From Artocarpus heterophyllus (taxonomy: Eukaryota > Streptophyta > Magnoliopsida > Rosales > Moraceae), in assembly GCA_025403435.1 (NCBI GenBank), contig CM046341.1:18003460-18067459 (forward strand): 64,000 nucleotides of DNA. The letters are read 5' to 3'. The position numbers were made by a program, and so were the translations under genes. Position 1 is the stretch's first letter. Each line of letters opens with the position of its first letter. The notes under the pieces are model-generated. The model was not told the origin of the DNA. It made no database searches and worked only from the letters and a program-made list of their open reading frames with translations. Below are positions 1-10,973 of the stretch, piece by piece.

Positions 1-111
1 AGCACACTAAAATAAAAACACATCAAAACATACTAAAATTATGGATCACACTGGAAATAAAAACAAATTGAAAATAACATACTAGGGATAGATTTATGGG
101 AGAACATCTTT

Positions 112-960
112 TCAAGCCATAGTGACGTTTCCCTCGCTAATTAAATTCTTAGAATTTCTACCATGATTCTCAAAGAAATCTGCAACATCCAAATGTGTAA
201 AATCTGTAGGATCATGGTGTTCAATAAAGTTTGTTTCAACATGGTTTGTCTCTACACCATTTCCTTTCTCTTTCAAGGAAGCTTGGTAAAGATCAACAAA
301 GTGTTTAGACAAGCGACATATACGTCTTCAATGTTCTTTCATGCCACATCTATGGCAAGTATCTTCATTGTTCCTAGGGACTTTATTTTGAAGACTCTTT
401 TCTTCTTGTTTCTCCTCATTCTTCTCCCATTTTTAATGGTGAGATGTAACTTTCTTGAAATTTGAGAAGTTTTGGTTATAAAACTACAACCACGACGACG
501 ACTGCGACTGCGACTGCTACCACGTAGAGTACATTTTTTTCTAATATGTCTTCATCAGTGACCTTTTCTTTTCTTTGCATAATTTTAATTGAGAAGTAAT
601 TTTAAATATTGTGGAATTATACTCACTCATAGTTTGTAAATCCTGCAATCATAGGTGTGTCCAATTATAGCGAGTTTTAGGAAGTATTATAGTCTTTTGG
701 TGGTCATACCTTTTCTTTTAAATTATTCCAAAGGACATATAGATTTTTTACCATCAAAGATTCAATTTTCAATCCTTCATGGAGATAATGACAAAGGAAT
801 ATCATTGCATTTACGCGATCCTATGAGGATGTGTCATTTCCTTCTTTTATTGTATTTCTAAGGTCCATAGCATCAAGGTGGATCTCAACATCAAGAGTCC
901 ATGTCAAATAATTTTTGCCAAAAATATCAAGAGCAATGAACTCAAGTTTCGTAAGATTTG
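112..960 (-). pseudogene. Decayed UBN2-type retrotransposon gag with CCHC knuckle
   Basis: Read on the minus strand from about 960 down to 112, the conceptual protein resembles the gag-like (UBN2) protein common in plant copia-related elements: an N-terminal stretch ending in LTWTLDVEIHLDAMDL, a central stretch around LKERYDHQKT and SEYNSTIFKITSQLKLC, then a CX2CX4HX4C zinc knuckle (CHRCGMKEH.RRIC, about 313-357) and the tail HLDVADFFENHG. Gag of this kind binds element RNA and forms the particle. The reading is broken: there is a TGA where the usual Trp follows the knuckle His, further stops near 820 and upstream, and frame changes. Only the last 66 codons (312-112) are open. No pol domain or LTR is recognisable next to it, so it is a fragment or non-autonomous copy. 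Family assignment is by remembered motif similarity. Confidence 0.7.
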
Positions 961-1312
961 ATATTTTGTAACTATTATATGACAAGTAATAAAGTCAGTA
1001 ACATATATGAATGTTGCATAACAATAATGACAATATATTTAATAAAATAATGCTATACAACATGAAACAATTCTGATTACCAATAAACATATTCAACATT
1101 TAACAATATATGTTGTAATTGTCAACAAATTGAAATATACACAAAACATTGATTGTAGTAATAAAGAGAGAAAATTATAAAATAAAGTTCATTCATCAAT
1201 ATAATAAAGTGATTTCTAGACAGTTTATTATTAATAAAAAAATGACATACTCCACTGTATAAAAAAATAATGGCAATCCTATTTATTATGGTAATAAAGA
1301 ATTGAAACCTAA

Positions 1313-1466
1313 GGGCCGTTTGGTGTTGTTTTTAAAATAGGTGAAAATGTTTTTGTTTTGAAAGAGAATTTTTTGAAAATTCTGCTTAGAGTGTTTTTAA
1401 AATTTTTGACTCAAAAAACGTGCAAAAATATTTTCAAAAATTATGATAACAAAAACAAACAGGGCC
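1313..1466. mobile_element. MITE-like element with GGGCC...GGGCC-type termini
   Basis: A 154-bp AT-rich block starts with GGGCCGTTTGGTGTTGTTTTT and ends with AACAAAAACAAACAGGGCC. The two ends are imperfect inverted repeats (outer GGCC and inner GTTTG/CAAAC, separated by small offsets). The GGGCC-GTTTGGT opening is typical of short non-autonomous DNA transposons in plants (hAT/PIF-like MITEs). There is no coding capacity. I could not find a convincing target-site duplication, so the superfamily is left open. Confidence 0.55.
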
Positions 1467-2451
1467 ATAATAACTATATATATGATCATCATAATAAAAA
1501 TATATTTTTCAATTATATACACTAGTTATTCTATAGACTCATAAGCTACATGCTAATAAAGACAAGTACCTGTATATCCATCCCACGAGAACAAATTATT
1601 AATATTAATATATATGCGTGAGTGTTAATCTATAAAAAGATATATATAAGTTGTAATTGAAACAAAGTGTAAAAACGAATGTGTTAAGGCATTACGATAA
1701 GCATGGAATATAAATGCTAACTAAAGCAATAAGCACTAAGAACCAATTACATTAATGAGAAATAAGACAACTATTAGCAAGCAACAATATGCTCTACTAA
1801 AATCTTACCTTGACGAGAAATAATGGTTAGAACTTGTGTTGATAATGTGTCATAAAGCAAACAAAATATAAGAAAAGACTAAAGAGAACAAGATAGAAGA
1901 CATAAGAGAAAATGAGGGACAAAACAACTTTCTATACTTTCACTTATCTGTAATAAACACACAAGCTTAGTACAATCTCTATTTATAGGCCAAGAATCAT
2001 AATTAGAGGTAATGACAATAGACATAACTTACATAGGTTATATATACAATCAAAGAAAGATATAATGTACAATATTATGAGGGATTCAATGGTAAGATAA
2101 TGGGGTTTAAACGTGAAGTATAAATTTGCAATAAAACCTTTGCATGTAACTCATGGCATACCAAGAGGTGGCATCCACACACACACTTGATTCATAACAA
2201 TAGTTGATTTATTTGTTTGATTTATTCATTTTTTATTTGATTTTTTTTAAATACATTTTTTTTTCAAAGTATTTGAATATATTTCTAAGGGTATTTCTAA
2301 CAAGTTTTGTTTTCAGCAAATCGTGTTGTTTAATTTATTCTAATTTATTAAAAAAATAGATAGATTGGGAATTATGTATTATTACGAAGGTTAGTCTAGT
2401 AATTTTAAATTATAAAAGTAGAAGCTATTGTAAAAGATCAACCCTTAGGAT

Positions 2452-2586
2452 GCTTCTCAACTTTTGCTATTCGGCAGTAGTTTTTAAAAGCAACTTTTCA
2501 ACATAGGGTTTATCAAACATTCTAAACTATTATAGGTAGTTATAAAAGCTAAAAGTAGCCTTCAAAAGCAATTCCAAACGGGTCCT
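2452..2586. mobile_element. Possible degraded MITE
   Basis: The right edge reads CCAAACGGGTCCT, which is the inverted form of the GGACCCGTTTGG opening found in many plant MITEs. The body contains mirrored phrases (AAAAGCAACTTTTC at left, AAAAGCAATT at right, AAAAGCTAAAAGTAGC in the middle) that could fold. The left terminus (around AGGATGCTTCTCAAC) is poorly conserved and no TSD was found. Confidence 0.35.
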
Positions 2587-3837
2587 ATATTAGAAAAAAA
2601 AATGATCTCACCTTGACAAAAATTAAACCAAAGAAAATAATTACAATAATATAGATTGATAGAAGGCAAATCGATCACATGAATTTTTATATTCCATTCC
2701 TCTAGTGGTACAATTTACAAAGTGCATTTCGTAAGGCAAAATTAGATAGTTTAAGAACCCCTTTGATATTCATTACGTTAAAACTGACAAAACTGAGAGG
2801 ATATAAGGAGCTAATTGTTTTTAATGTCGTACAAATGCATGAAATCATAAAATATTAAAATCTAGTTTAGATGTAACTATGAATTGGAGATTGAAGAAGG
2901 CCATCTAAAGAGGTGCTTTTTCTCTTCAAGAAATGGGAATATCAAAGGGCAGAGAGCTTAGGTTGTCGTTTCAATTCTAGATCATTAAAATCCACGTAAT
3001 ACAAACCGGAGAAATTCATTTAATAACCAAAGAACACTACAACTTATGTTAAATATAAGAGATAATTTTCCTCTTAATTAAATTAAATTAGATGTATTTC
3101 AAATGTCAAGAAAAGTAAGATGTCAATTTTATTTTGGGTTGTTCTGTAAAAATTTTTTACCTATTGCTAATTAAAACTTGTTGGACTAAATATCTTAACA
3201 ATGCTTGGAAGCCCAACCAATAAAATGTGATCGTTATTGGATTTTGTTGGGCCTGCTTTCGGCATGAATACTTGATGCGATGAAAAAGTACAAGTTTTAC
3301 ATTTTTATGATGAGTGAAAACTTATATATATGTAAATATGTAGCTGGGTCCTTTTTTTGCTCCTAATATTTTCTCTAGACATCATATTGGCTTTGCCCCA
3401 TCAATGGCTGTCTTCGAAAGCAAGGAGAAAGTTACGGAGGAACTGGTCACCGTGTTCTGATCTTTCCATTTTTTTTTACCCATTTATTGAGGAAAGTCTC
3501 CCAATTATATTTGAAAATGAATTGGTTATTGAAGTAGTTCGAATGTTGGGTTTGGTGTTCTAAAAGTTATGACATTATATATATTGTTGATAAATAAAGT
3601 GACATTTATAATTATTTTGGTTGCTTATATGTATTATGAATACTTTTATAAACATCAAGAAAATTCTATGATTATTTGTGTGCCTATAAATTTAGCATAT
3701 AAGTGTTATATGCTTAGGATAAAATTTTTAGATAATAATCTAAATAGTCCGTAATAATTAATTAAAGTTTGAGATCTTTAATTAAATGATAATTCGATTT
3801 TTCTAACGACATATCCAAGTGACATTCTCACTAGTGG

Positions 3838-4200
3838 ACATTGGCACCATCACAAGCCTGACGATCACGGGATGAACTCACGATCACGATTGAAGAATCT
3901 CAATCTCCAAAGCATTTCCGTTTTTGATGGGGACGGATGCACGCCGGCAACTAAGGCTATTGACAATGACAACGACGAGCAATGCAGGGCAGAAGGGGAA
4001 GAGTGACAACATTGGACACTGCTATGTTATGAAGATCTAAACGAACAACGATGAAGGACTGTGGGTTCCAGCATTGCAAAGATCTTCTTAATTTGGTAGT
4101 AGGGAAGCATAAGGTGTCGTCATAGGCCGCCACGCGTGGGTGGCGCGTTAGCGATTGTGGCCAGAGAGCATAGACGGAGAATGGTTGGAGTGTGTAGTAA
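3838..4200. other. GC-richer patch of unknown origin
   Basis: This stretch is clearly richer in G and C than its neighbours (for example around GCCGCCACGCGTGGGTGGCGCG at about 4128-4149, itself partly palindromic). No frame stays open for a meaningful length on either strand. It may be a degraded exon, UTR or LTR U5 fragment; I cannot assign it. Confidence 0.3.
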
Positions 4201-4255
4201 ATAATATAACCCTTTTTGTTATTTTGTATGTTATTCTAGTAAATTCATTTAATTA

Positions 4256-4409
4256 CTGGTAAATATAATATTTATTAGTTAGTGACGTGGTTGGAGTCGT
4301 TCCAGTAAATCTGAGTTGCTCAGATAAATCTCCGGAAATTTGTTTATTTATATGTAAATATGGTATTTACCAGTTATGTCGTTTTTGGAGTGATTTTAGT
4401 AAATCTGTA
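4256..4409. repeat. Degenerate tandem duplication, unit about 95 bp
   Basis: The phrase GTAAATATAATATTTATTAG...GGAGTCGTTCCAGTAAATCTG (from about 4260) is repeated as GTAAATATGGTATTTACCAG...GGAGTGATTTTAGTAAATCTG (from about 4353). The copies are roughly 80 percent alike by eye. The second copy abuts the truncated end of the gypsy RNase H remnant, so the repeat marks the breakpoint of that element. Confidence 0.5.
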
Positions 4410-4831
4410 CAAGTATGTGTAATTGCATTCTTGATTGCCCCATTGAAATAAAGTTGCCAAGTTGTCATTTCAATAGTGAATACCTCTTCGTCTGGAAGGT
4501 CTTCAGGAACCTCCATGTTGTTGGGGATGGGATGTGCTGCAAAAAAGTCGGCCAATGCTTGGCTTTTATTGCTTTTTGAGGGACAAACTTAATATCAAAT
4601 TCTCATAAGACCTTGGACCATTTTGCAAGTTGTCTCTATAGCACTGGCTTTAAAAGTATATGCTTTAAAGGATCTACCTTTGATAAAAGACCCTCTAATT
4701 GGGGGATAACTAGGCTCTGTACCCAGTAAGGTTTCTCTTAAATAGTACAAGGCATTTTCTTTGTCATCATAATTGTTTTGTGCTAACAATGCCCCTAACG
4801 AGCGGTCAAGAGCTGCAATGTATAAAATCAA
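4367..4831 (-). pseudogene. RNase H region of the Tat-type gypsy, internally shortened
   Basis: Frames 4831-4595 and 4555-4367 give ILYIAALDRSLGALLAQNN near the start and ALADFFAAHPIP plus DLPDEEVFTIEMTTWQLYFN near the end. These are the first beta strand region of the RT-linked RNase H and the tether to the second RNase H-like domain in plant Tat-lineage elements. The middle is compressed and frame-broken: a charged stretch replaces the usual segment and two stops lie near 4570-4595. RNase H would degrade the RNA of RNA:DNA hybrids during reverse transcription; this copy cannot be functional. Confidence 0.7.
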
Positions 4832-4861
4832 GGGTTTGCTACAATTAGAGCCATGAGCATC

Positions 4862-5077
4862 GACAGATTTAGCAACTACTTCTTTGTACCTTTGAATAAA
4901 GCCACCTTTAATCGACTTATTAACTTTTGCTTCGATTTGTTCTACTAATTATGGTCGGACAAGCCTTTGAGCTTGTTTTACATATCGCATATCCTTGGAT
5001 ACTACCCATCTTTATACTGCCACTTTCGGATCTAACCCAGGAATGTCTTGATAACCTCAAGCAAAAACATCTTTGTA
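4862..5077 (-). pseudogene. RT N-terminal fragment; polymerase core missing
   Basis: Translation from 5077 leftwards gives YKDVFA.GYQDIPGLDPKV, then VKQAQRLVRP, VEQIEAKVNKSIKGGFIQ, the beginning of a Tat-lineage reverse transcriptase. Stops (TGA, TAA) interrupt it. Directly after GGFI the frame runs through about 20 residues into the RNase H start, so roughly 200 residues, including the catalytic fingers and palm with the YxDD box, are absent. Confidence 0.65.
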
Positions 5078-5144
5078 CTTGTGAAGCAATTGTTCATATA
5101 CTTGTTGCTCTTTTATTGTCAAAAAAGCACTAACAAACACTGAC

Positions 5145-5760
5145 TTATGATCTTCTTATCAAATTGATTTCTTTTAGGTCATCAGTTGTTGCTTGTTTAC
5201 CATTTTCTAGCTCTGAGGATGCTGGGAAAATAATAATGAACTCTTCAGAAAATTCAGGAGTGTGATCCTCTTGTTCATTAGGAGAAGCTTCTTTGAATGA
5301 GACAATTAACTTGTGTGACTTCCTCTTGTTGTTCCTGCCATGCATCCTCCCCCTGTTTTGACAAAATAAGTTTGTATTATTTCTTTATCATCCATCTTTT
5401 GTTCTTTTGAAACACAAAAACTCTTAGCATTGACATGCTTGTTCTTTCCTCAGAAAACATCTGTTGTCCCTTGTCGTGAGTACTTTAGGTGTGAATCCAT
5501 CTCTAAAGAAAGAGTCAATCCACCTACTACTTTTTTTTGTTCTTGTATCTCTTGAAAAAGGCCTTTTTTCCCCTCTTATTCTGCCTTCTTGGACAACATT
5601 GCGTGACGCCTTTGTTTTGTTTGAATTAATAGTTACAACATGCTTATTTGAGTTTTCACGTTCTCCAAAAGTAATTGAGACTTGCATTTTCCCCATTGGA
5701 AAACTTTGATTGAGCTTTTGGAGCGGGTGAGTGAAACTTGTCATAAAGATGTGACAACAT
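5145..5760 (-). pseudogene. Protease-to-RT spacer of the Tat-type gypsy
   Basis: Two minus frames (5744-5424 and 5345-5145) are open. The right one contains basic, serine-rich sequence including FPMGKMQVSITFGE; the left one is acidic and includes EEFIIIFPASSELENG. They sit between the protease remnant and the RT fragment, where Tat-lineage polyproteins carry a poorly conserved spacer. No domain is recognised. Confidence 0.4.
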
Positions 5761-5859
5761 CGTTCATAGATGCCGAAGCCTTTTGCCTCGGGACGCGTTG
5801 GCTTTTTGGCATATATTTAGAGGCCATTTTTTGATTAGGCTTTATTGAGTCTTTGGCTT

Positions 5860-6290
5860 GTCTCATGTCTCAACTATTTCTTGGTACTCCTTTATCATCT
5901 TTTAAGATTGTAACATTCGTCATTTTGTAAAATTTTGCATCTGCATAATTTACTTGTTCTATGTTCATTTTCATTACTTCCCTATCCTTGCAAAATTCGA
6001 AGCATTGATGAATTATAGCATTGATGTATTATTAAGGGGATACCACCATAATCATGAAGCCATAGGCTTCCCAACTGTACGTTATAAGAAGTATTTGAGT
6101 CAATAACATGAAAAAGAGCTTTAGATCTCAATTTACCAATTTCAACATTTGGCATAGTACTTCCTAATGCCTTTTCTCCTTGTTGAGTTGAATCCCTAAA
6201 TAGTTAATGTGGTAGGAGATAAATGTCGAGGGTAAAAGCCCACTGCTTTAAGAGTCTTCAATGGAAGTACATTAACTGATGACCTACAAT
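5860..6290 (-). pseudogene. Aspartic protease region of the Tat-type gypsy
   Basis: Minus-strand reading with some stops gives SSVNVLPLKTLKAVGFYPRH, later VIDSNTSYNVQLGSLWLHDY and finally CRCKILQNDECY. These are the flap and C-terminal parts of the retropepsin-like protease in Tat-lineage elements (S-x-NVLPLxTLK, LGRPWIH type, final NDE). The catalytic Asp segment just upstream of SSVN is altered and cannot be read as an intact D-G/T-G box. Identification is by motif memory. Confidence 0.55.
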
Positions 6291-6435
6291 CTCACATGAT
6301 ACTACTTATTTCCATATCTAAAATCCGTTGTGTTTTTCAGCTCCTCTTGACAATCAACACCAGTGAAAGTAATACAAGCCATATAGAGGCACAAAAATCA
6401 CATGATATTGTCTTCTTATTAGATGGTTTGATCTT

Positions 6436-6885
6436 TTATTTGAATAACTCTTTATTAGCTAATATGGTTATGAGAGCCTTTCTAAGTTCAGGAGACATTT
6501 GCAGAGCATCATAAACACTCAATAGAGCTGCGATATAATTCAGATGAGCCAAAATATGATAAATGATTTTGCTTGAATTTGTTCTCATGACTTCATGTTG
6601 ATTAGATCCATTGCTTATTTCTTTTTGCAATGATGAAACTTCCATGGTTGCATCTTTCTTGGCCTTCTCCTACTCTTTTGCTTCTTTCACTTTCTTGGAG
6701 ACAAAGTTTCGCCTCATATCCATAAGAGTAATCTTGTCTACATCAAGCGCATCAGTTTCTTCTTCTTTGACTGAAGTCATACAACAGTGTCTAATGTCAT
6801 TGGTGCCTAGACTTGGAGGTTTCTTCCATCTAGAATGCTTTAGGGTCAGATAGTATTCTACTTGGTTGCTCATAATCATCATCAT
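6436..6885 (-). pseudogene. Gag-protease linker of the Tat-type gypsy
   Basis: Frames 6885-6670 and 6645-6436 lie end to end in different phases. The second contains YHILAHLNYIAALLSVYDALQ followed by a helix ending ALITILANKELF, a phrase typical of the Tat-lineage linker between gag and protease. The first is acidic and charged. A frame shift near 6650 separates them. Confidence 0.55.
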
Positions 6886-7029
6886 TGAGAACTAGAATCT
6901 TGTTATTGTTTTTTCTCTTCTTTTTCTTGCCCTAGTTCAATTCAGGTCTATTGAAAAACTTCATCTGGGGCGTTTAATGTCTTTTTCCCTATACTCCAAA
7001 AATTCATGTTTTTCTTTGGTTTCTTGCAA

Positions 7030-8745
7030 ATATGTGTTTGCTACTAATGAGACCGTAAAAGTGTATGTTTTAAAAGGCTAAGATAATTTATTTACGCTTT
7101 TATTTCTCATTAAATTCCTTGATTAATAGCATTTTTGTGCTTTATATTGTTTTTGTGTTTTAGTATGAATATATCTTTAAATATGTGTTTTTAGTGTGTT
7201 TTTATGTTTAAATATATTTTTGGTAATTTTTAGATTCATTTAAGTGTGTTATATATTTGTTCTATGTTCAATTGGTAAAAGCCGCTGATTTTCATTAAGT
7301 AATTTTATTTTCAATCTTAATGAGTTTTATAGTGTGTTTTGAGTTTATAAATATGGTGAAATATATTTTTAGTAATTTCTAAAAATATTTTTTATGTCTT
7401 AAGTAGTGTTTCCGGTATAACTAAATTGGCTATGCACCATATTTTTATTAGCAAGTTTTTATTTTTTTGTTTATTTTTTATTTTTAAATATCATTGTAAA
7501 TATTATGTTTATAAAATAATTAATTCTAGTGTGTTTGTTAATTTTAGATATGAGATCTGGACGAAAAACAAAGCAAAACGGCACAAAAATAGGCTAAAAA
7601 GGACAACAAATAGTACCTACATCAGCATTGCGTTAGCATGACATCAGCCAAAAAAATTTGCAACTTGAATTGCAAGTTGAAATTGCAAGTTGTCTGACAA
7701 ATGATGAATAATATAATAAGATAATAATATAATAGTATAATAAAATAATAAAAAAATATTATTTATACTATTTAAATAGTAGCCATTTTATGGCTATAAA
7801 TATGGGGCTTTAGCCCCCTACCCTTCACCCCTCCTTTATGTTTTCTTTCTCTACTGAGCTAGAAGCTTAGCAGTCCTCTTTTTAGAAGGAGATACTATTA
7901 GAGCACTCTTCCAATCCCACCAAAAATAACAATGTCTATATTAATATAGAGAGCTGGTGAGACAAAGAGATGATCTTGTTTGCATAGCACTCTTATACGG
8001 TTTTTAACTATATATCTATATTGTAATGTTTATATTTTTATGGTAAAATTTATATTTTTCATGTTCTTAATAATTATTATTAATGTTGTTATGCTACCCA
8101 TATTTACATAAATTTAGTTATGCATTTTTTATGAAATTTAATTGTGTTGCATAATTAATATTAATAATGAAGAAGTAATGCTTAATTTTATGGAATGTCT
8201 TTTACTGCAATATAACTTGTTATGTTGTCAATTTTAGATATTTCATAAGACAATGTTCTATGGAATTAATGCAAAAATTTATTTCATTTAACTATATTAA
8301 TTTTGATTTGTTATTATATTTTCTATCTTAAAATTATGTTTATTATAATTATAGTGATAGTGGTTATAATTTTCATAATTAGTACGCCTAATCACTATTG
8401 AGAAGTGGTTATTTTGCTCTTTTTTTTTTTAATAAGAAAACCCTTATTACATTGTAGCTTGCTATATTATCACTTTAGGTTGACTTATAAAAATAATAGA
8501 TGTGCTTGTTATTAATAGGAAAAGATATAATAAATCAAATGCTTTAGATAATTATTATTTAAAGTTAAAATTCATATCAGTTACAAAACATACACGAGAT
8601 TCTCGAAGCTTCACCGTTTTAATTTTATGTTTTAAAATCTTGTTTAAATTTGTTGAAAATACTATTTCTTTTAAATTTTGTTTGGAAAAAGCCTTGCCAT
8701 TTTAAACGGTTAAATTATCAATCTTTTAAATTCCAACCTCCTTAT
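7030..8745 (+). mobile_element. Unclassified LTR-like insertion inside the Tat-type gypsy
   Basis: The minus-strand gypsy reading stops near 7030 and resumes at about 8746, so about 1.7 kb of foreign, very AT-rich DNA separates the linker from gag. On the plus strand it carries a TATA box (7795-7802), a hairpin, a pyrimidine-rich stretch, and TTGCAACTTGAATTGCAAGTTG-type inverted repeats (about 7658-7692). This resembles an LTR U3-R-U5 plus some leader. I could not fix its ends or a TSD. No coding sequence was recognised. Confidence 0.4.
7795..7817 (+). promoter_or_regulatory. TATA box followed by GC hairpin
   Basis: TATAAATA at 7795-7802 is followed at once by GGGGCTTTAGCCCC (7804-7817), a perfect 6-bp inverted repeat with a 2-base centre, then CCTACCCTTCACCCCTCC. 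In such AT-rich DNA this is a clear promoter-like island, probably that of the inserted LTR. Confidence 0.4.
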
Positions 8746-8759
8746 GGATGCGGCCGCTC

Positions 8760-9165
8760 TTACCCATACTGCAAGCGACCACATTTACAGAAACATTTTG
8801 GGCACCATAATAGCCACTCGCCTGTTTCATCTTGTTCATTGCCTGTAGATTCTTCCCCAACCTCTAAATTTGGTTCCGAGATAAGCTCATACAATGTAGG
8901 CATTTTTGAATTATCAAAAATGGCCATGTCAGGGAAGACATGTGCCATCTTAACTTCTTTATTTACTTCAAATGCAACTGGAATAGCGCATTTGGAAAAA
9001 GAAATTGTCAGTGGATGATCATTCTCAATTGACGAGATGATGTTTAGCATAGCTTTTGTGAAGATTCTACTTTTATTTTATTTCGCTTTATCATCCCTTC
9101 AATTATATTCTTTAAGACATAACAATCCTTCATAGGATGGTTGACGATACGGTGACATCGTCAGT
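8760..9165 (-). pseudogene. Gag C-terminus and linker start of the Tat-type gypsy
   Basis: Around 9155-9105 the minus strand reads CRRIVNHPMKDCYVLKN, the Cys/His-containing tail typical of Tat-lineage gag (usually HPTxDCYVLK). It continues in another phase into the open frame 9050-8760, which includes ISFSKCAIPVAFEVN and MPTLYELISEPN. The frame runs into the inserted block at about 8746. A GCGGCCGC octamer lies at 8750-8757, close to the junction. Confidence 0.6.
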
Positions 9166-9269
9166 AGTTAGGATTATCAATCTTGTTAACTTCATGTGGT
9201 CTTTTGGGCTCAGGAAGTTTTATCGCTTTTCCACTAAGCAATTCATCAAAAATCTACTCGACATCCTCG

Positions 9270-10780
9270 TCATCGAATGAATATTTTACTCCTTCCTTTC
9301 TTTGAGAGTAAGTTTCTTTGACTCTGCGTTTTCACTTTGTCCCTATTGTTGTCACCTTTGACAAAGGTAGCCATGGTTTCTTTTTTCTTAAGTGGCTTCT
9401 TGTTTTCAACCTTTTTATCATCTGAATGAGGTTTAGGCATGGTGCCTCTTTGTCGGACAATTTGTCTTTTAATAACACCCGCTTTTGAAACTAGCTCATT
9501 GAACGACCACATCTATATTTTTCCAATAAATGTTGCTACGTCTGGAACAAGGTTGCTAGCACACATGGATACTGCAGAGCCCTGTGTCAATTTTTTTAGG
9601 CATTGGAGATTAAGCTTTCTCGATCATGTAATAAAGTCACTAGCTAGCACTTTCTCCAGGCCCTTGTTTTGTTTCTACTAGATTAGTAGTTGTCACCTTC
9701 TTCTTTGAACTAACAAATTGGGCCAAGAAAGCTTTCTGCATATCATCCCATGCGATGATATTGCTTGGTGGGAGTTGTGTATACTATGTGAATTCCAGTC
9801 CTTTAAGTGATTGGACGAATTGTCTTATGAACTATGCATCTGATTAGGTGCACTCTTCACATGAAGTAAAAACCAAATGTTCTTGCAGTGACCCATGTAT
9901 TCCATCGAACTTTTGGTCTGGTATAAAATGGAGGAAAATGGATTTGAACATAACGAGTAGGGTAAGGTTAGTATCGAAGAGCTAGTATATTTATAGCTAC
10001 TTGATATTCTCAAATACACTCAAAAATTAATGTCCTCAAGTCTGGTTGAGGCACTAGGTCCAACGGTATTTGCTCAGCTCTAGTTGTTTGTTGAGTACTC
10101 GTAGTTGCTAGCTGCCCTTGTTGTATCATGAGCTTCACAATTTTAGCCTTCTTTTCCGTTGATTTTCTTTGTAATTTTTGGAGGTATTCCCTTGTTTTTC
10201 AATACCTACATTCCAGTTACTCGTACTAGTATATTCCATGATTCTGTATTCTCATTGATTGTTAACATCCTTAACTCATTTGTTAGAGTATTAGGGAAGC
10301 CTTAATTCCCAATAGATGGATTGATCAAATTAATTGACGAGTGGTATCTTCAATTATCCCAAGACTAGAGGGTTCATGAGTCTAAAGTAAACGCATACGG
10401 TGAGCTCTTGATCGAGTTATTGGGCTTGTATATGATGTTACATCACCAGTTTCTCAGTGTTGATAACAATCCTTTTTGTTGGATGATGCGCAGTCATGAA
10501 GATCCATTCTTTGACATTTTATGCTGTGGCCCACTTATCATTATTGTCAAACAATGATGATGGTTGACTTTGAGGTATTATGAGCCCACCATTGGAGTAA
10601 TTAGGCATGTTTAATTTGAGTCACTTCCTTTGGTGCACTCTTTTGAAAGATAAAATATCGGACGATGAAATCAAAATTTTGCCTCTTCTAATGTTGCGGA
10701 AGTAGGAACAAATCTCTCCTCAATATTTGTTATCATGAGTGCTGATATAGATTGGGATAAAAACAATCATAATCTGGCTT
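9270..10780 (-). pseudogene. Gag of the Tat-type gypsy
   Basis: Piecing frames together on the minus strand gives the plant gag core: QLPPSN near 9770, WDDMQKAFLAQFVSSKKK (about 9700-9755), VETKQGPGES, then SFNELVSKA and a basic tail PKPHSDDKKVENKKPLKKKE (9512-9270). Gag forms the capsid of the virus-like particle; the lysine-rich tail would contact RNA. The part from about 9860 to 10780 is the N-terminal half, recognisable only in scraps (for example the FPPFY region near 9925) and full of stops. There are at least three phase changes between 9270 and 9860. Confidence 0.6.
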
Positions 10781-10973
10781 GAGCGCTAACCCTTCATGAT
10801 GTTAGCTTCGTCAGAATGTGTCTTAACAGACTTCACCGTTCTCTTGTTTTTAGTATTCGCCATCTTAGGGGGGAAATCAGCCACAACCTTAAGAGCTTGA
10901 GTTACTTTCCTCTTTGTTGTTCTATCTTGTCTCTTCTTAAGGCCTTTCGTAGCTTTGCCTTTCAGGTTCTTAG

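Larger units (their letters stand above)
961..4255. other. AT-rich spacer without recognisable gene
   Basis: Very AT-rich sequence apart from a GC-richer patch at 3838-4200. It holds a MITE (1313-1466) and a doubtful one (2452-2586). The short open frames here (for example 3357-3563 and 3569-3754) are low-complexity and match nothing I recognise. I see no splice-site-bounded coding structure and no RNA gene. Confidence 0.6.

Noticed and set aside
163..465. Hydrophobic 100-codon plus-strand frame resembling a small membrane protein
   Set aside because: It is the antisense of the basic, Cys/His-containing UBN2 gag; hydrophobicity comes from the reversed lysine- and glutamate-rich codons.
3569..3754. 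61-codon frame at 3569-3754 as a small host gene
   Set aside because: AT-driven composition, no recognisable domain, no splice or promoter context, and no second copy in the window to test conservation.
7658..7692. AATTGCAAGTTG repeats as a transposon terminal inverted repeat
   Set aside because: They are short, clustered at one place and have no partner at a second terminus.
8750..8757. GCGGCCGC (NotI site) as a sign of vector contamination
   Set aside because: Sequence on both sides is plant retrotransposon DNA; no vector or linker sequence is visible.
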